A DNA stretch of 64,000 nt, from NCBI GenBank assembly GCA_903928015.1, contig CAIYPF010000048.1, positions 31,105-95,104 of the forward strand. Direction: 5' to 3'. The notes beneath the pieces were generated by a model that was not told the origin of the DNA, searched no databases, and saw only the letters and a program-made list of their open reading frames with translations. Below, in pieces: positions 26,986-35,881 of this stretch; within the stretch, counting starts at the first letter, position 1, and the number at the start of each line of letters is the position of its first letter. Made by a program: the position numbers and the translations under genes. Source of the DNA: an uncultured Gammaproteobacteria bacterium (GTDB taxonomy: Bacteria > Pseudomonadota > Gammaproteobacteria > Pseudomonadales > UBA5518).

Positions 26986-28571
26986 GCAAGTAGCAGGGCC
27001 GCGCCCGCCAGTTTCGCGAGGCCTTGCTCGAGCTCCGTGACGAGCGCCTCATCGATCGTTGAGCCTTCCGGGATGTGCATGGCAGCCTGCTCCGTGATTG
27101 TTGTCCCGGTGCCTTCGGAGCGAGAGGCCAACGCCTGCAGCAGCGCCGTTCGATCGTGTTGCCCATCCAGCAGGTGGGCGAGCACGCGGGCCGTGGGGTC
27201 CAGCTCCATCTGCTCGTGCCTCAGATTGCTCACGATGCGCGACTGGCGTACCTGATGGCGTGCCACCGGGCTCATTTCGGGAAGGTCCGGCACAATCGAC
27301 GCGCAGGCGGGATCGTAGGCCATGAGTTCCACCAGTTGCGTGTCGACACAGAAGGCCGCCAGAAGGTCGTCGGCGAGCACGCTGGCGGCTTTCTCCGGTG
27401 TGCCGTTCAGGTTCAGCATCTGACAGGCAGTTTTGAAGAGGTCGTTGAAGTGCGCGGCTCGCGGCGCGATGGATTCGAGGTGCAGCAGAGCGGCGCTGGT
27501 GATGGCTTCCTCCGCGGGCCATCGGGCATCTTCTGCGGTCCGGAAGAATTCCGTGCCGTCATCCTCGCGTACAAAACGGGCCCGCGAGGAGATGTACAGC
27601 CCTCTCAGTTTTTCGCCGTCCAGCTGCCGCGTGATGGCAACGTTGTCGTGGACGAGGAGGGTGGAGCGGAAGGTCTGGTCACGGACGAAGTCCATGTACT
27701 GCTCGAAATCCACCACGCTACCGGACATCTTCTGCAATTTCACCGCGTCCGCGGGCTCGAGGTCGTTGGGCATCACGCGCGGAAAATCCGCATCGGCAAG
27801 GTATTGCAGTCCGTGGCCCGCGGCATGAGAGGCGAATTGATGGAAGTACACAGGCTCGTTCACGGTGCTGAGCTCGTCGTGCAACAGCATCGATTCCTCC
27901 CAGTCCGTGCGATCCGCGAAACGGCGGAACCGCGTAGCGATGTAGTCCTTCAGGAACAGGGCGAAAGGTGACTGCTCCGGGTGGGGGATCATTGTCAGGA
28001 TCGAGGCGATGAATTCGCGTCCCTCGCGGACTTTCTCCCGCGGGTCTGACAGATGCCGGGTGCGGACATTGATCATCTCGCGCACCGCGAGAATGCTGTT
28101 CCAGCCCGGCAGCGTGTTGTAGCTCACGTAGGCGATGCCATTCGGTGCAAGGTGGCGCTTGCACGCTGCCAGCAGCCGCTCCCGCACCGGGCCGGGAACC
28201 CACGAGTAAACGCCGTGCGCAATGATGTAGTCGAACGCGCCAAGTTCCGGATCGAGGTCGATCAGGTCCATGTGCCGGAACTCCACGTTGCCCAGACCCA
28301 GCGCAGCTGCGAACTGCCGGGCGCTGTCAATTTGCCGTTCGGAGAGATCGATGCCCACAAAGCTGCATCCTGGCAGCGAGTGGGCCATGGGCACGAGGTT
28401 GCCGCCCCCGGCGCAACCTATCTCCAGCACGCGGCAGTGTTCCACTGCGGGCGGGCGCAGGCCCAGCAGTGTGCCGATCGCTGCCACTCTTCCGGGGTGC
28501 GTCAGGCTGTAGCAGAGTTCCGGGTAGGAAACCTCGTCGTAGATGAATCTCTTGTCTTCGCTGTTGTTCAC
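26982..28571 (-). CDS. SAM-dependent methyltransferase with methyltransferase regulatory domain
   Basis: A 529-aa protein. Residues about 40-200 form a class I methyltransferase with motif I VLEIGCAGGGNLVP, motif II FVGIDLSERQI and the FDYIIAHGVYSWVP post-I loop. Residues about 215-300 match the methyltransferase regulatory domain (PF10119 type), and the C-terminal 200 residues add a helical wing. Proteins of this layout are common in proteobacteria, but their acceptors are unknown. It is divergent from the YkgJ-like gene. The stop overlaps the LysR stop. Confidence 0.85.
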   Translation of the reverse strand: MNNSEDKRFIYDEVSYPELCYSLTHPGRVAAIGTLLGLRPPAVEHCRVLEIGCAGGGNLVPMAHSLPGCSFVGIDLSERQIDSARQFAAALGLGNVEFRHMDLIDLDPELGAFDYIIAHGVYSWVPGPVRERLLAACKRHLAPNGIAYVSYNTLPGWNSILAVREMINVRTRHLSDPREKVREGREFIASILTMIPHPEQSPFALFLKDYIATRFRRFADRTDWEESMLLHDELSTVNEPVYFHQFASHAAGHGLQYLADADFPRVMPNDLEPADAVKLQKMSGSVVDFEQYMDFVRDQTFRSTLLVHDNVAITRQLDGEKLRGLYISSRARFVREDDGTEFFRTAEDARWPAEEAITSAALLHLESIAPRAAHFNDLFKTACQMLNLNGTPEKAASVLADDLLAAFCVDTQLVELMAYDPACASIVPDLPEMSPVARHQVRQSRIVSNLRHEQMELDPTARVLAHLLDGQHDRTALLQALASRSEGTGTTITEQAAMHIPEGSTIDEALVTELEQGLAKLAGAALLLA

Positions 28572-28608
28572 GGTGCGCCGGATGACCCAGTTGAAATCCC
28601 GTGGACAC

Positions 28609-28625
28609 TATAATCGCGCAATTAT
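28609..28625. promoter_or_regulatory. Possible promoter/palindrome in the methyltransferase-YkgJ divergent gap
   Basis: A perfect -10 hexamer TATAAT is at 28609-28614, inside an inverted repeat ATAAT-CGCGCA-ATTAT (28610-28625). No good -35 sits at the right distance; a TTGAAA at 28591 is too close. The element is in the 88-nt gap between divergent genes, so it could be both a promoter and an operator for either side. Confidence 0.35.
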
Positions 28626-28659
28626 GTTGGCCCGATGACGCGGTATCGCAGGAGGGTGT

Positions 28660-29286
28660 ATGGCCGAACAGGGGGAGGATGTCGAGATCGCCATTGAGGG
28701 CTTGTACCCCGGCCTGATAAAGCAGATGACACGGAATTTCCGCGAAATCATGGGCAAGGAGGGCAGTCGCCAGGCTCTGGTGCGCGAGGTGGACGTTCTT
28801 TATCGCTCCAGCGTCGAGGATTTCGCGAAGGCGGAGGCCGAAGCTGGCCGTCTGGCGTGCGGGGCGGGCTGTTCGGCCTGCTGCTCCCAGCGAGTGGAAC
28901 TGCTGGAAAGCGAGGTGCCTGATGTCCTGAGGGCGATCAACAGGCTCGGCGGGTCTGTCCGGAAACAGGTCCTGAAGCGGCTTCGTCGCCAGGCCCGTCT
29001 GGAAATTGCCACGCCCGATCCCGAGCAATACCGGGTGCCGTGCTCCCTTCTGGATGAGGCCGGGCGCTGCCTGATCTATGCCGCGCGCCCTACGGCCTGT
29101 CGCAAGGCCATAAGCTCAAATGCAACCCATTGCCAGGCGCCCGGCACCGTGCTTTTCGACGAGAACCCGTCGCTGGTGGCCGCCAGTCTGTTTTCGACTG
29201 CGCTCGAATTCGCGCGAACGGCTGTTTTGCTCCAGGGTTCGCTTCCCCGGCCCCTTGCCGGCGCACTGCTGGAGGTCATGAAATGA
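28660..29286 (+). CDS. YkgJ-family cysteine-cluster protein
   Basis: A 208-aa protein with the YkgJ family Cys pattern: CGAGCSACC (about residues 67-75), then PC near 127, C in AGRCLIY near 136 and AARPTACRK near 144-152. The family is thought to bind a Fe-S or zinc cluster; its function is unknown. The TATAAT at 28609 may be its promoter. Its stop overlaps the start of the carotenoid oxygenase (ATGA), so the two proteins are coupled. A role in loading metal onto the iron-dependent oxygenase is an interesting hypothesis only. Confidence 0.78.
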   Translation: MAEQGEDVEIAIEGLYPGLIKQMTRNFREIMGKEGSRQALVREVDVLYRSSVEDFAKAEAEAGRLACGAGCSACCSQRVELLESEVPDVLRAINRLGGSVRKQVLKRLRRQARLEIATPDPEQYRVPCSLLDEAGRCLIYAARPTACRKAISSNATHCQAPGTVLFDENPSLVAASLFSTALEFARTAVLLQGSLPRPLAGALLEVMK

Positions 29287-30641
29287 GCGGCGTTCCCGAG
29301 GCTACAGTCCACCCCTTCCTGCATGGCGAGTTCGCTCCCGTGCGGGAGGAAATCACAGCCTTCGATCTGCGCGTCACCGGAGAGATCCCGCGCCAACTGA
29401 TCGGGCGCTTCCTGCGCAACGGCCCAAATCCCGTCGGGGCGGTGAACGAAGCCACACACCACTGGTTCCTCGGCAACGGCATGGTTCACGGCATACGCCT
29501 GCGTGAGGGCCGCGCCGAGTGGTACCGCAACCGTTATGTGCGCACGCCGGATGTGACCGATGTGCTGGGCGAGCCACGCTGCCCCAACCCCTGGCCTGCG
29601 GGGCACGGGGTGTTCTCGGCCAACACCCACGTGATGACGCACGCGGGCAGGACGCTTGCGCTGGTGGAGGGCGGCAGCCCGCCGGTGGAGCTCTCTTTCG
29701 AGCTCGATACCGTTAGCGTCGGGGATTTCAGCGGCAGCTTGCCGGGGCCTTTCAGCGCGCACCCCAAACGCGATCCCGCCACCGGCGAACTGCATGCGAT
29801 GGGCTATTTCTGGGCCTGGGGCAACCGCGTCCAGTACCTGGTGGTGGGCGTGGATGGCCGCGTGCGGCGCACCGTTGATATCCCGCTGCCGGGCAGCCCG
29901 ATGATCCATGACATGGCGATCACCGCGCGCTATGCGCTGGTCTTCGACCAGCCTTGCCTGTTCAACGAGGCCGCGGCGCTTGCCGGAGCGCCCTTGCCCT
30001 ACCGCTGGGATCCGGATTACACGCCGCGGGTGGGGCTGCTGCCACGGGAGGGCGCGGCCGAAGACATCATCTGGATAGAGACTGCATCGTGCTACGTCTT
30101 CCATCCGATGAATGCTTTCGATGCGGCAGATGGCACGGTGCAGGTCGACGTGGTGCGACATCCGCGCATGTTCGCCACCGAGCAGCGTGGCCCCATGGAG
30201 GGTCGCCCGGTGCTGGAGCGATGGACGCTGGACCCCGCGCGGCGCAGCTTCCACGCCACGCGCCTCGACGAGCGCCCCGTGGAGTTTCCGCGCATCGACG
30301 AGCGGCTCACGGGCCTGCCGTATCGCTACGGCTATGCCTCAATGCCGGGGCGCGGTTTCGCGCAGCGCGCGATCGTGCGTTACGACATGCACACCGGCTC
30401 CAGCACACTGCGTGACGAAGGAGACGGCAAGGGATTCGGCGAGCCCGTGTTCGTGCCGCGCCACCCGGGTGCGGCAGAGGACGAGGGCTGGATCATGGCG
30501 CTGCGGCTGGACCGCAGCACCAACCGCAGCGATCTCGTGATTCTCGATGCCGCAGACATCGCGAGCGAGCCCGTTGCAACGGTGCATCTGCCTGCGCGGG
30601 TGCCTGCTGGCTTCCATGGCAGTTGGTGTCCGGATGACTGA
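29283..30641 (+). CDS. Carotenoid cleavage/lignostilbene-type dioxygenase
   Basis: A 452-aa seven-bladed beta-propeller non-heme iron dioxygenase (carotenoid oxygenase family, RPE65-like). The four iron-ligand histidines are visible at residues 160 (SAHPKRD), 209 (MIHDMA), 274 (VFHPMNAF) and 445 (GFHGSW). The start ATG overlaps the YkgJ-like stop. These enzymes cleave conjugated double bonds in carotenoids, stilbenes or isoeugenol-like phenylpropanoids. The window has no carotenoid synthesis genes, so a phenylpropanoid or lignin-derived substrate is a reasonable alternative. No signal peptide is visible, so it acts in the cytosol. Confidence 0.9.
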   Translation: MSGVPEATVHPFLHGEFAPVREEITAFDLRVTGEIPRQLIGRFLRNGPNPVGAVNEATHHWFLGNGMVHGIRLREGRAEWYRNRYVRTPDVTDVLGEPRCPNPWPAGHGVFSANTHVMTHAGRTLALVEGGSPPVELSFELDTVSVGDFSGSLPGPFSAHPKRDPATGELHAMGYFWAWGNRVQYLVVGVDGRVRRTVDIPLPGSPMIHDMAITARYALVFDQPCLFNEAAALAGAPLPYRWDPDYTPRVGLLPREGAAEDIIWIETASCYVFHPMNAFDAADGTVQVDVVRHPRMFATEQRGPMEGRPVLERWTLDPARRSFHATRLDERPVEFPRIDERLTGLPYRYGYASMPGRGFAQRAIVRYDMHTGSSTLRDEGDGKGFGEPVFVPRHPGAAEDEGWIMALRLDRSTNRSDLVILDAADIASEPVATVHLPARVPAGFHGSWCPDD

Positions 30642-30737
30642 TTCGAAAGCCGGATCGCGCATCGTCGTGACTGCTGATCTATGATCGGGCCGCTGCCTCA
30701 CCGCAACTCGCCGCATACCTGCAAGGAGAACATTCCC

Positions 30738-31202
30738 ATGCGCATGATCCGCCCCATCGCCGGTCTCGCTCTCGCCACGCTCGTGCTGGCGGCCCCCGTG
30801 GCTTTCGCCAAACCCGGCGATGGCTACATCTGGGAGTACAGCAGCACCATGGACATGTCGGGCATGAAGATGCCGATGCCGGCCGTGCAGCGCTGCCAGC
30901 CGACCGACAAACCCGAGAAGACCCCGCCCATGGAGGGCAAGTGCACGGTGAGCAACGTGCAGACCAATGGCAACACCACCAGCTTCGAGATGTCCTGCCC
31001 GCCGCCCGACGAGATGAAAGGCAAGGGCACGTCCACCATCACCGAAACGACGATGGATGCCGAGTGGACCTACAGCTCCGCCGATGGCGAGATGGGGATG
31101 ACCATGCACGGCGAGCGCAAGGCTCCCTGCGATACCACCGCTCCGCAGCCGGGCATGCCTGCCATGCCCGGAATGCCCCCCGGCATGGCGCCCCCGCGCT
31201 GA
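30738..31202 (+). CDS. Secreted DUF3617-like protein
   Basis: A 154-aa small secreted protein. The start ATG at 30738 has AGGAGAA 7 nt upstream and begins a signal peptide (LALATLVLAAPVAFA, cut at about residue 24). The mature part contains two paired cysteines (RCQPTDKPEK and GKCTVSN; MSCPPP and APCDT), matching DUF3617 family spacing. It ends in a Pro/Met/Gly-rich tail with PGMPAMPGMPPGM. No function is known for the family. It is separated from serine dehydratase by a terminator. Confidence 0.7.
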   Translation: MRMIRPIAGLALATLVLAAPVAFAKPGDGYIWEYSSTMDMSGMKMPMPAVQRCQPTDKPEKTPPMEGKCTVSNVQTNGNTTSFEMSCPPPDEMKGKGTSTITETTMDAEWTYSSADGEMGMTMHGERKAPCDTTAPQPGMPAMPGMPPGMAPPR

Positions 31203-31208
31203 TGCCCT

Positions 31209-31239
31209 GGGCGCCCGGAGTGCAATCCGGGCGCCCTTT
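31209..31239. terminator. Perfect bidirectional terminator hairpin
   Basis: An 11-bp perfect GC-rich stem (31209-31219 with 31226-31236) has a 6-nt loop and a TTT tail. It lies between the DUF3617 gene and the convergent serine dehydratase, whose stop begins at 31239, and could serve both strands. Confidence 0.75.
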
Positions 31240-32630
31240 CAGCACTCGACGATATTGACCGCGAGGCCGCCGCGCGCGGTCTCCTTGTACTTGCTCATCA
31301 TGTCCGCACCGGTTTCGCGCATGGTCTTGATGACCTTGTCGAGACTCACGTAGTGCGTGCCGTCGCCGCGCAGCGCCATGCGCGCGGCGTTGATGGCCTT
31401 CACCGAGGCGATGGCGTTTCTTTCGATGCAGGGAATCTGCACCAGCCCGCCGACCGGATCGCAGGTGAGGCCCAAGTGGTGTTCCATGCCGATTTCCGCC
31501 GCGTTCTCCACCTGCTCGGGCGTGCCGCCGAGCACGGCGCACAGCGCTCCTGCGGCCATCGAGCAGGCCACGCCCACCTCGCCCTGGCAGCCCACTTCCG
31601 CGCCCGAGATAGAGGCGTTCTCCTTGTACAGGATGCCGATTGCGCCCGCGGTGAGCAGGAAGTCCACGATGCCCGCATCGCTCGCACCCGGCACGAAGCG
31701 GCTGTAGTAGTGCAGCACTGCCGGCACGATGCCCGCCGCGCCGTTGGTGGGAGCAGTGACCACGCGCCCGCCGGCGGCGTTTTCCTCGTTCACGGCGAGG
31801 GCGTAGAGATTCACCCAGTCGAGCACCTGCAGCGGGTCGCGCAGCGCGGCCTCGGGGTTCGAGGTGAGTGCCTTCAGAAGGCCGGGTGCGCGGCGCTTCA
31901 CCTTGTAGCCGCCGGGCAGCACGCCCTCCACGCTGCAGCCACGCCGCACGCAGGCCTGCATCACGTCCCAGATGCGCATGAGGCCCGTGTCGATGTCGGC
32001 GTCGCTGCGCCAGTGGCGCTCGTTCACGCGCATCACACCGGCGATGCCCCCTGACTGTTCGCGCGCCATGCGCAGCAGTTCGTTGCCACTGTGAAAGGGC
32101 AGGGGCAGTGCGGTGATGTCGGGTGCGATGCGCTTGTGTTTGGCGCCGTCTGCCGCGAGTTCCTCGCTCACCACGAAGCCGCCGCCCACGGAGTAATAGG
32201 CGCGCTCGGTGAAGATCAACCCTGCTGCGTCGAAGGCGCGCAGCTTCATGCCGTTGGGGTGGAAGGGCAGGGTGTCCTTGCGGTTGAAGAGAAGATCGGT
32301 CTTCTCGTCGAAGCGGACGCGGTGCAGGCCTGCGGCGAGCAAGCTGCCCTCGCTGCGGATGGCGGCAAGTTGTGCGTCGATGGTGTCGACGTCCACGGTG
32401 TCGGGTTCGTGCCCGGAGAGCCCGAGCAACACGGCCTTGTCGCTGCCGTGTCCCTTGCCCGTGGCGCCCAGGGAGCCGAAAAGCTCGCACTGGATGCGGC
32501 TGGTCTGCGCAAGCTGGGCCTCGGATTCCAGACGTGTTACGAAGAGCCGTGCCGCACGCATCGGGCCCACGGTATGCGAACTGCTTGGGCCGATGCCGAT
32601 CTTGAAGAGGTCGAAGACGGAGATGGCCAC
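31239..32630 (-). CDS. sdaA: L-serine ammonia-lyase (iron-sulfur L-serine dehydratase)
   Basis: A 463-aa single-chain L-serine dehydratase converting L-serine to pyruvate and ammonia with an oxygen-sensitive [4Fe-4S] cluster. The beta domain begins with the [16 protein letters not shown] motif (about 12-27), and the alpha domain has [14 protein letters not shown] near 278, [20 protein letters not shown] near 330-350 and [19 protein letters not shown] near 380. The conserved cysteines for the cluster are in the last two. The GTG start at 32630 is preceded by AAGGAG with a spacing of 6 nt. It is flanked by a divergent amino acid permease, which may supply substrate. Confidence 0.94.
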   Translation of the reverse strand: MAISVFDLFKIGIGPSSSHTVGPMRAARLFVTRLESEAQLAQTSRIQCELFGSLGATGKGHGSDKAVLLGLSGHEPDTVDVDTIDAQLAAIRSEGSLLAAGLHRVRFDEKTDLLFNRKDTLPFHPNGMKLRAFDAAGLIFTERAYYSVGGGFVVSEELAADGAKHKRIAPDITALPLPFHSGNELLRMAREQSGGIAGVMRVNERHWRSDADIDTGLMRIWDVMQACVRRGCSVEGVLPGGYKVKRRAPGLLKALTSNPEAALRDPLQVLDWVNLYALAVNEENAAGGRVVTAPTNGAAGIVPAVLHYYSRFVPGASDAGIVDFLLTAGAIGILYKENASISGAEVGCQGEVGVACSMAAGALCAVLGGTPEQVENAAEIGMEHHLGLTCDPVGGLVQIPCIERNAIASVKAINAARMALRGDGTHYVSLDKVIKTMRETGADMMSKYKETARGGLAVNIVEC

Positions 32631-32932
32631 GTGAGACTCCTTTCGTGCGCAGTCGATGCCTGCAGATAGTGCAGTAGCGCGTGTGTCGGCGGGGAGAGCT
32701 TGTGTCGGGCAATCCTGCCGCATCCGTCCGATGTCGCGGCGGCAAAAGTGGTTGCGAGGCCGATTGCCGGGTAGGGGGCGTGGCCCCCTCCTGCATCAGT
32801 TGTCACACTGTGTCTGCATCTCGGCAGGCGCGGGCCATGTCCGGCACCTCTCCCTGCAGGAGCGGGCCACGCCCGCGACAACAGCCTGTGATACCCGAAC
32901 CCCCGACAAACAGGGCCTTTGCGAGGATCATC
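32631..32932. other. 302-nt intergenic region between serine dehydratase and permease
   Basis: This divergent gap holds the REP-like palindrome at 32854-32879 and another small hairpin at about 32773-32787, but no convincing promoter pair was found. No small gene with a ribosome site could be supported. Promoters for both genes must lie here, since the genes face away from each other. Confidence 0.5.
32854..32879. repeat. REP-like palindrome upstream of the permease
   Basis: The sequence CTGCAGGAGCGGGCCACGCC followed by CGCGAC contains a GCGGG-CCACG-CCCGC hairpin next to GCAGGAG. This matches the general form of repetitive extragenic palindromes in Pseudomonas and relatives. A second small inverted repeat (GGGGGC-GTG-GCCCCC) is at about 32773-32787. 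Only one REP-like copy was noticed in this window. Confidence 0.5.
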
Positions 32933-34288
32933 GTGAACACACCCGCACCCGCCCCAGCCCACGGCGAATTGCTCCGCGTCCTCGGCGCGGGCTTCGGGCT
33001 GGCCGTCGTGATCGGTGGCACGGTAGGGCTCGGCATCTTGCGCTCGCCCGCCGTGGTCGCGGACCACGCAGGCTCGCCGGCAATGTCGCTCATGCTGTGG
33101 GGAGTGGGCGGGCTTTACGCGCTGCTGGCCGCGGCTTCTTACGCCGATCTCGCCACCAGCATCGCGCGCTCGGGGGGCGTCTACGTCTATGCCCGCCGTG
33201 CGCTGGGTGACGGCGGCGGGTTTTTGTTCGGCTGGGCCGATGTGTTCTCCACGTGCAGCAGTTCGGCCTTTGCGGCGCTCGGATGTGCGGAATTCGCCGG
33301 CCTGCTGTGGCCGGTGCTGCAGCCGTGGAAGAGCGCGCTCGCAGTGCTCGCCATCGCTGCGTTCACGGCGGTGCAGTGGCGCGGTGTACGGCTTGGCAGC
33401 GTGGTGGAGCAGGTCGGAGCGTCGATCAAGGCGCTGCTGTTTCTCGGTGTGATCGCGGGCCTGTTGTTCCTTGCGCCGGCCGCGCCCCCGGACGCCGGTG
33501 TGGATGCGGGCGTCGTGCTACCCGGCGCGGTTGCCGTGGTGCTGTCCATGCAACTGGTGCTCGGTGCCTACGACGGCTGGGCCGGCGGCATCTACTTCAC
33601 GGGCGAGGACCGAGATCCCGCGCGCAACCCGCCCCGCGCGATTCTCGGCGGCCTGCTGCTGGTGATCCTGATCTACTTGCTGATGAATCTGGCGTTGCTG
33701 CGCGTGCTGCCGTTCGACGAACTCGCCGCGTCACCGCTGCCCGTGGCTGATGCGGCGCGCCGCTGGCTGGGTGATGGTGGGGCAACGTTGGTGACGGCGA
33801 TTGCCGCGCTCTCGCTCTTGCCGCTGCTCGGCGGCACGCTGATGGTGTCATCCCGTATCGCGCACGCCATGGCCTGCGACGGTCTGTTGCCGGCGCGGCT
33901 CGCGGATGTGAATCCGCGCGGCACGCCCGCGCCCGCGTTGTTCAGCGTGGCGGGCGCAGCACTCGTATTGGTGTTTGCTTCCGGCGGAGTGCTGAACCTG
34001 ATGCTGGGGATCGGGGCTTTTTTTGCGGTCTTCACCTACGTCGGCGGTTTCGTCTCGCTGCTTGTGCTGCGACGTCGGCATCCCGGGTTGCCGCGTCCGT
34101 TCCGCGCGTGGTGCTATCCGTGGAGCACCTGGCTGGTGCTGGCGGGTGGGCTCGCCTTGCTTGCGGGAGTGATCATCGGTGCGCCCCGAGACAGCGGTGT
34201 GGCGGTGGCTGTGCTCTGCATGGCGTGGCCGGTGTACCGCGTGTTCGGCAGGGCCAGCGCCCTCGCCGTCAGGGGATCACTGCCGTAG
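32933..34288 (+). CDS. APC-family amino acid permease
   Basis: A 451-aa inner-membrane transporter with about twelve helices of the amino acid-polyamine-organocation superfamily. TM1 has VVIGGTVGLGILRSPA with the unwound GG-x-G binding motif (about 24-39), and the Asp/Glu pair in AYDGWAGGIYFTGEDRDP (about 206-223) is typical of yeast/bacterial LAT-like carriers. The GTG start at 32933 follows GAGG 6 nt upstream. It is next to the serine dehydratase gene, so serine or another small amino acid is a likely cargo. The 3' end overlaps the convergent RidA gene by 20 nt. Confidence 0.85.
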   Translation: MNTPAPAPAHGELLRVLGAGFGLAVVIGGTVGLGILRSPAVVADHAGSPAMSLMLWGVGGLYALLAAASYADLATSIARSGGVYVYARRALGDGGGFLFGWADVFSTCSSSAFAALGCAEFAGLLWPVLQPWKSALAVLAIAAFTAVQWRGVRLGSVVEQVGASIKALLFLGVIAGLLFLAPAAPPDAGVDAGVVLPGAVAVVLSMQLVLGAYDGWAGGIYFTGEDRDPARNPPRAILGGLLLVILIYLLMNLALLRVLPFDELAASPLPVADAARRWLGDGGATLVTAIAALSLLPLLGGTLMVSSRIAHAMACDGLLPARLADVNPRGTPAPALFSVAGAALVLVFASGGVLNLMLGIGAFFAVFTYVGGFVSLLVLRRRHPGLPRPFRAWCYPWSTWLVLAGGLALLAGVIIGAPRDSGVAVAVLCMAWPVYRVFGRASALAVRGSLP

Positions 34289-34658
34289 TCTCGATCTCCA
34301 CCTTCGCCCGCGACTCCATCAGCGCCACTACCTGCACCATCGCCATCGCAGGGAAGTTCTTGCCCATCAGCTCCCGGTAGACCGCACCGATCTCGCGCCC
34401 CCGTGCGAGGTACTCGTCCCGGTCGGTGATGTACCAGGTCATCCGCACCACGTGCTCGGGGCCGGCACCGGCTTCGGCCAGCACAGCGAGCGTGTTTTTC
34501 AGCGTCTGGCGTACCTGTTCGACGAAATCATCGCTCTGGAAGGTTTCGGTCTCGTCCCAGCCGATCTGGCCGCCGACGATGACCATGCGGCCGCTGGCCT
34601 CGATGCCGTTGGAGTAGCCCTTGGGGCGTGGCCAACCGGCGGGTTGGAGTATGCGCAT
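34269..34658 (-). CDS. RidA/YjgF-family protein lacking the catalytic Arg
   Basis: A 129-aa trimer-forming fold of the RidA family. It has the usual TKNTLAVLAEAGAGPEHVVR helix, FPAMAMVQVVAL strand and KVEIETTAVI end. In active RidA the stretch after FPA starts with Arg (Arg105 in E. coli TdcF), which binds the carboxylate of enamine/imine substrates. Here it is Met-Ala, so 2-aminoacrylate deaminase activity is doubtful; it may belong to another Rid subgroup. Start ATG 34658 has GGAAC upstream. It is the last gene of the Rieske operon. Confidence 0.8.
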   Translation of the reverse strand: MRILQPAGWPRPKGYSNGIEASGRMVIVGGQIGWDETETFQSDDFVEQVRQTLKNTLAVLAEAGAGPEHVVRMTWYITDRDEYLARGREIGAVYRELMGKNFPAMAMVQVVALMESRAKVEIETTAVIP

Positions 34659-34713
34659 GGTGTGTTCCTCGGGAATCGTTGGTGCTTCGGTTGCGGGCGT
34701 GGCGAGTGGGCAA

Positions 34714-35880
34714 TCACGCGCCCCTGGCGAGGGTCTGGCGCGCAATCACGAGCTTCTGCACTTCGCTCGCACCCTCGTAGATCCGCAGTGCGCGGATCTC
34801 GCGATACAGGCGCTCGACCGGCATGCCGCTCTTCACGCCCAGGCCGCCGAAGAGTTGCAGCGCGGCGTCTATCACCTGCTGCGCCGATTCGGTGGCGAAG
34901 AGCTTGGCCATCGCGGCCTCCCGCGTGACGCGATCTGCCACGCAGTCTTTGGTCCATGCGGAGCGGTAGACGAGCAGCGCGCTCGCATCCACGGCGAGCG
35001 CCATATCGGCAATCGCGGCTTGCGTGAGTTGCAGGTCCGACAGCGGCGCGCCGAAGAGTTGCCGCGAGCTGCTGTGGCGAAGCGCCTCTTCCAGCGCACG
35101 GCGTGCCATGCCGAGTGCCGCGGCGCCCACCGTGGAGCGGAACACGTCCAGCACCGACATCGCGATGCGGAAACCGTCACCGGCCTTGCCGAGCAGGCGA
35201 TCTGCGCCCACACGGCAGCCACTGAACCGCAGCCGTGCGAGCGGGTGAGGTGCAATCACCTCGATGCGTTCGGCGATTTCCAGTCCCGGTGTGTTCGCGT
35301 CCACCACGAAGACCGAGAGCCCCTTGGCGCCGGGCGCCTCGCCCGTGCGTGCGAAGACCGTGTAGAAGTCCGCGATGCCGCCGTTCGAGATCCACGTCTT
35401 CTCGCCGTCCAGCACGAAGTGATCGCCCTCGCGACGCGCGGTGGTGGCCATGGCGGCCACGTCGGAGCCGGCGTCCGGCTCCGAGAGCGCAAACGCCGCG
35501 ATCTTGCGACCCTCGCGCACCCCGGGCAGGAATTCCTGCTGCTGGGCCGCAGTACCGAAGAGCGAGATCGCACCGCTGCCCAGACCCTGCATGGCGAACG
35601 AGAAGTCCGCGAGAGCATCGTGGCGCGCGAGGGTTTCGCGGATCAGGCAGAGCGAGCGGACGTCGAGTTTCGATGCGGCATCGTCCGGGTCGCGCGCGGC
35701 GTGCGTGAGCCATCCGCCCTCGCCCAGCATGCGCACCAGCGTGCGGCAGGCGTTGTCGGTGTCGTGGTGGTCGATACGGCCCTCCGCCAGAGCCTCCGCG
35801 GCCCAGGCGTCGAGCGCGAGGGCAAGCTCGCGGTGGCGCGGCTCGAGAAAGGGCCAGTCGAGGAAGCTCAGGTCGCTCAT
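34714..35880 (-). CDS. Acyl-CoA dehydrogenase
   Basis: A 388-aa FAD-dependent acyl-CoA dehydrogenase. FAD/substrate motif [15 protein letters not shown] is near 130-145, and [15 protein letters not shown] near 165. The catalytic Glu lies in [10 protein letters not shown] near 370, and the C-terminal [20 protein letters not shown] helix is typical. It oxidises an acyl-CoA to the 2-enoyl-CoA, giving electrons to ETF. Start ATG 35880 lies 1 nt after the stop of the enoyl-CoA hydratase gene (TGACATG). The operon suggests beta-oxidation of a ring or side-chain acyl-CoA. Confidence 0.93.
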   Translation of the reverse strand: MSDLSFLDWPFLEPRHRELALALDAWAAEALAEGRIDHHDTDNACRTLVRMLGEGGWLTHAARDPDDAASKLDVRSLCLIRETLARHDALADFSFAMQGLGSGAISLFGTAAQQQEFLPGVREGRKIAAFALSEPDAGSDVAAMATTARREGDHFVLDGEKTWISNGGIADFYTVFARTGEAPGAKGLSVFVVDANTPGLEIAERIEVIAPHPLARLRFSGCRVGADRLLGKAGDGFRIAMSVLDVFRSTVGAAALGMARRALEEALRHSSSRQLFGAPLSDLQLTQAAIADMALAVDASALLVYRSAWTKDCVADRVTREAAMAKLFATESAQQVIDAALQLFGGLGVKSGMPVERLYREIRALRIYEGASEVQKLVIARQTLARGA

Positions 35881-35881
35881 G

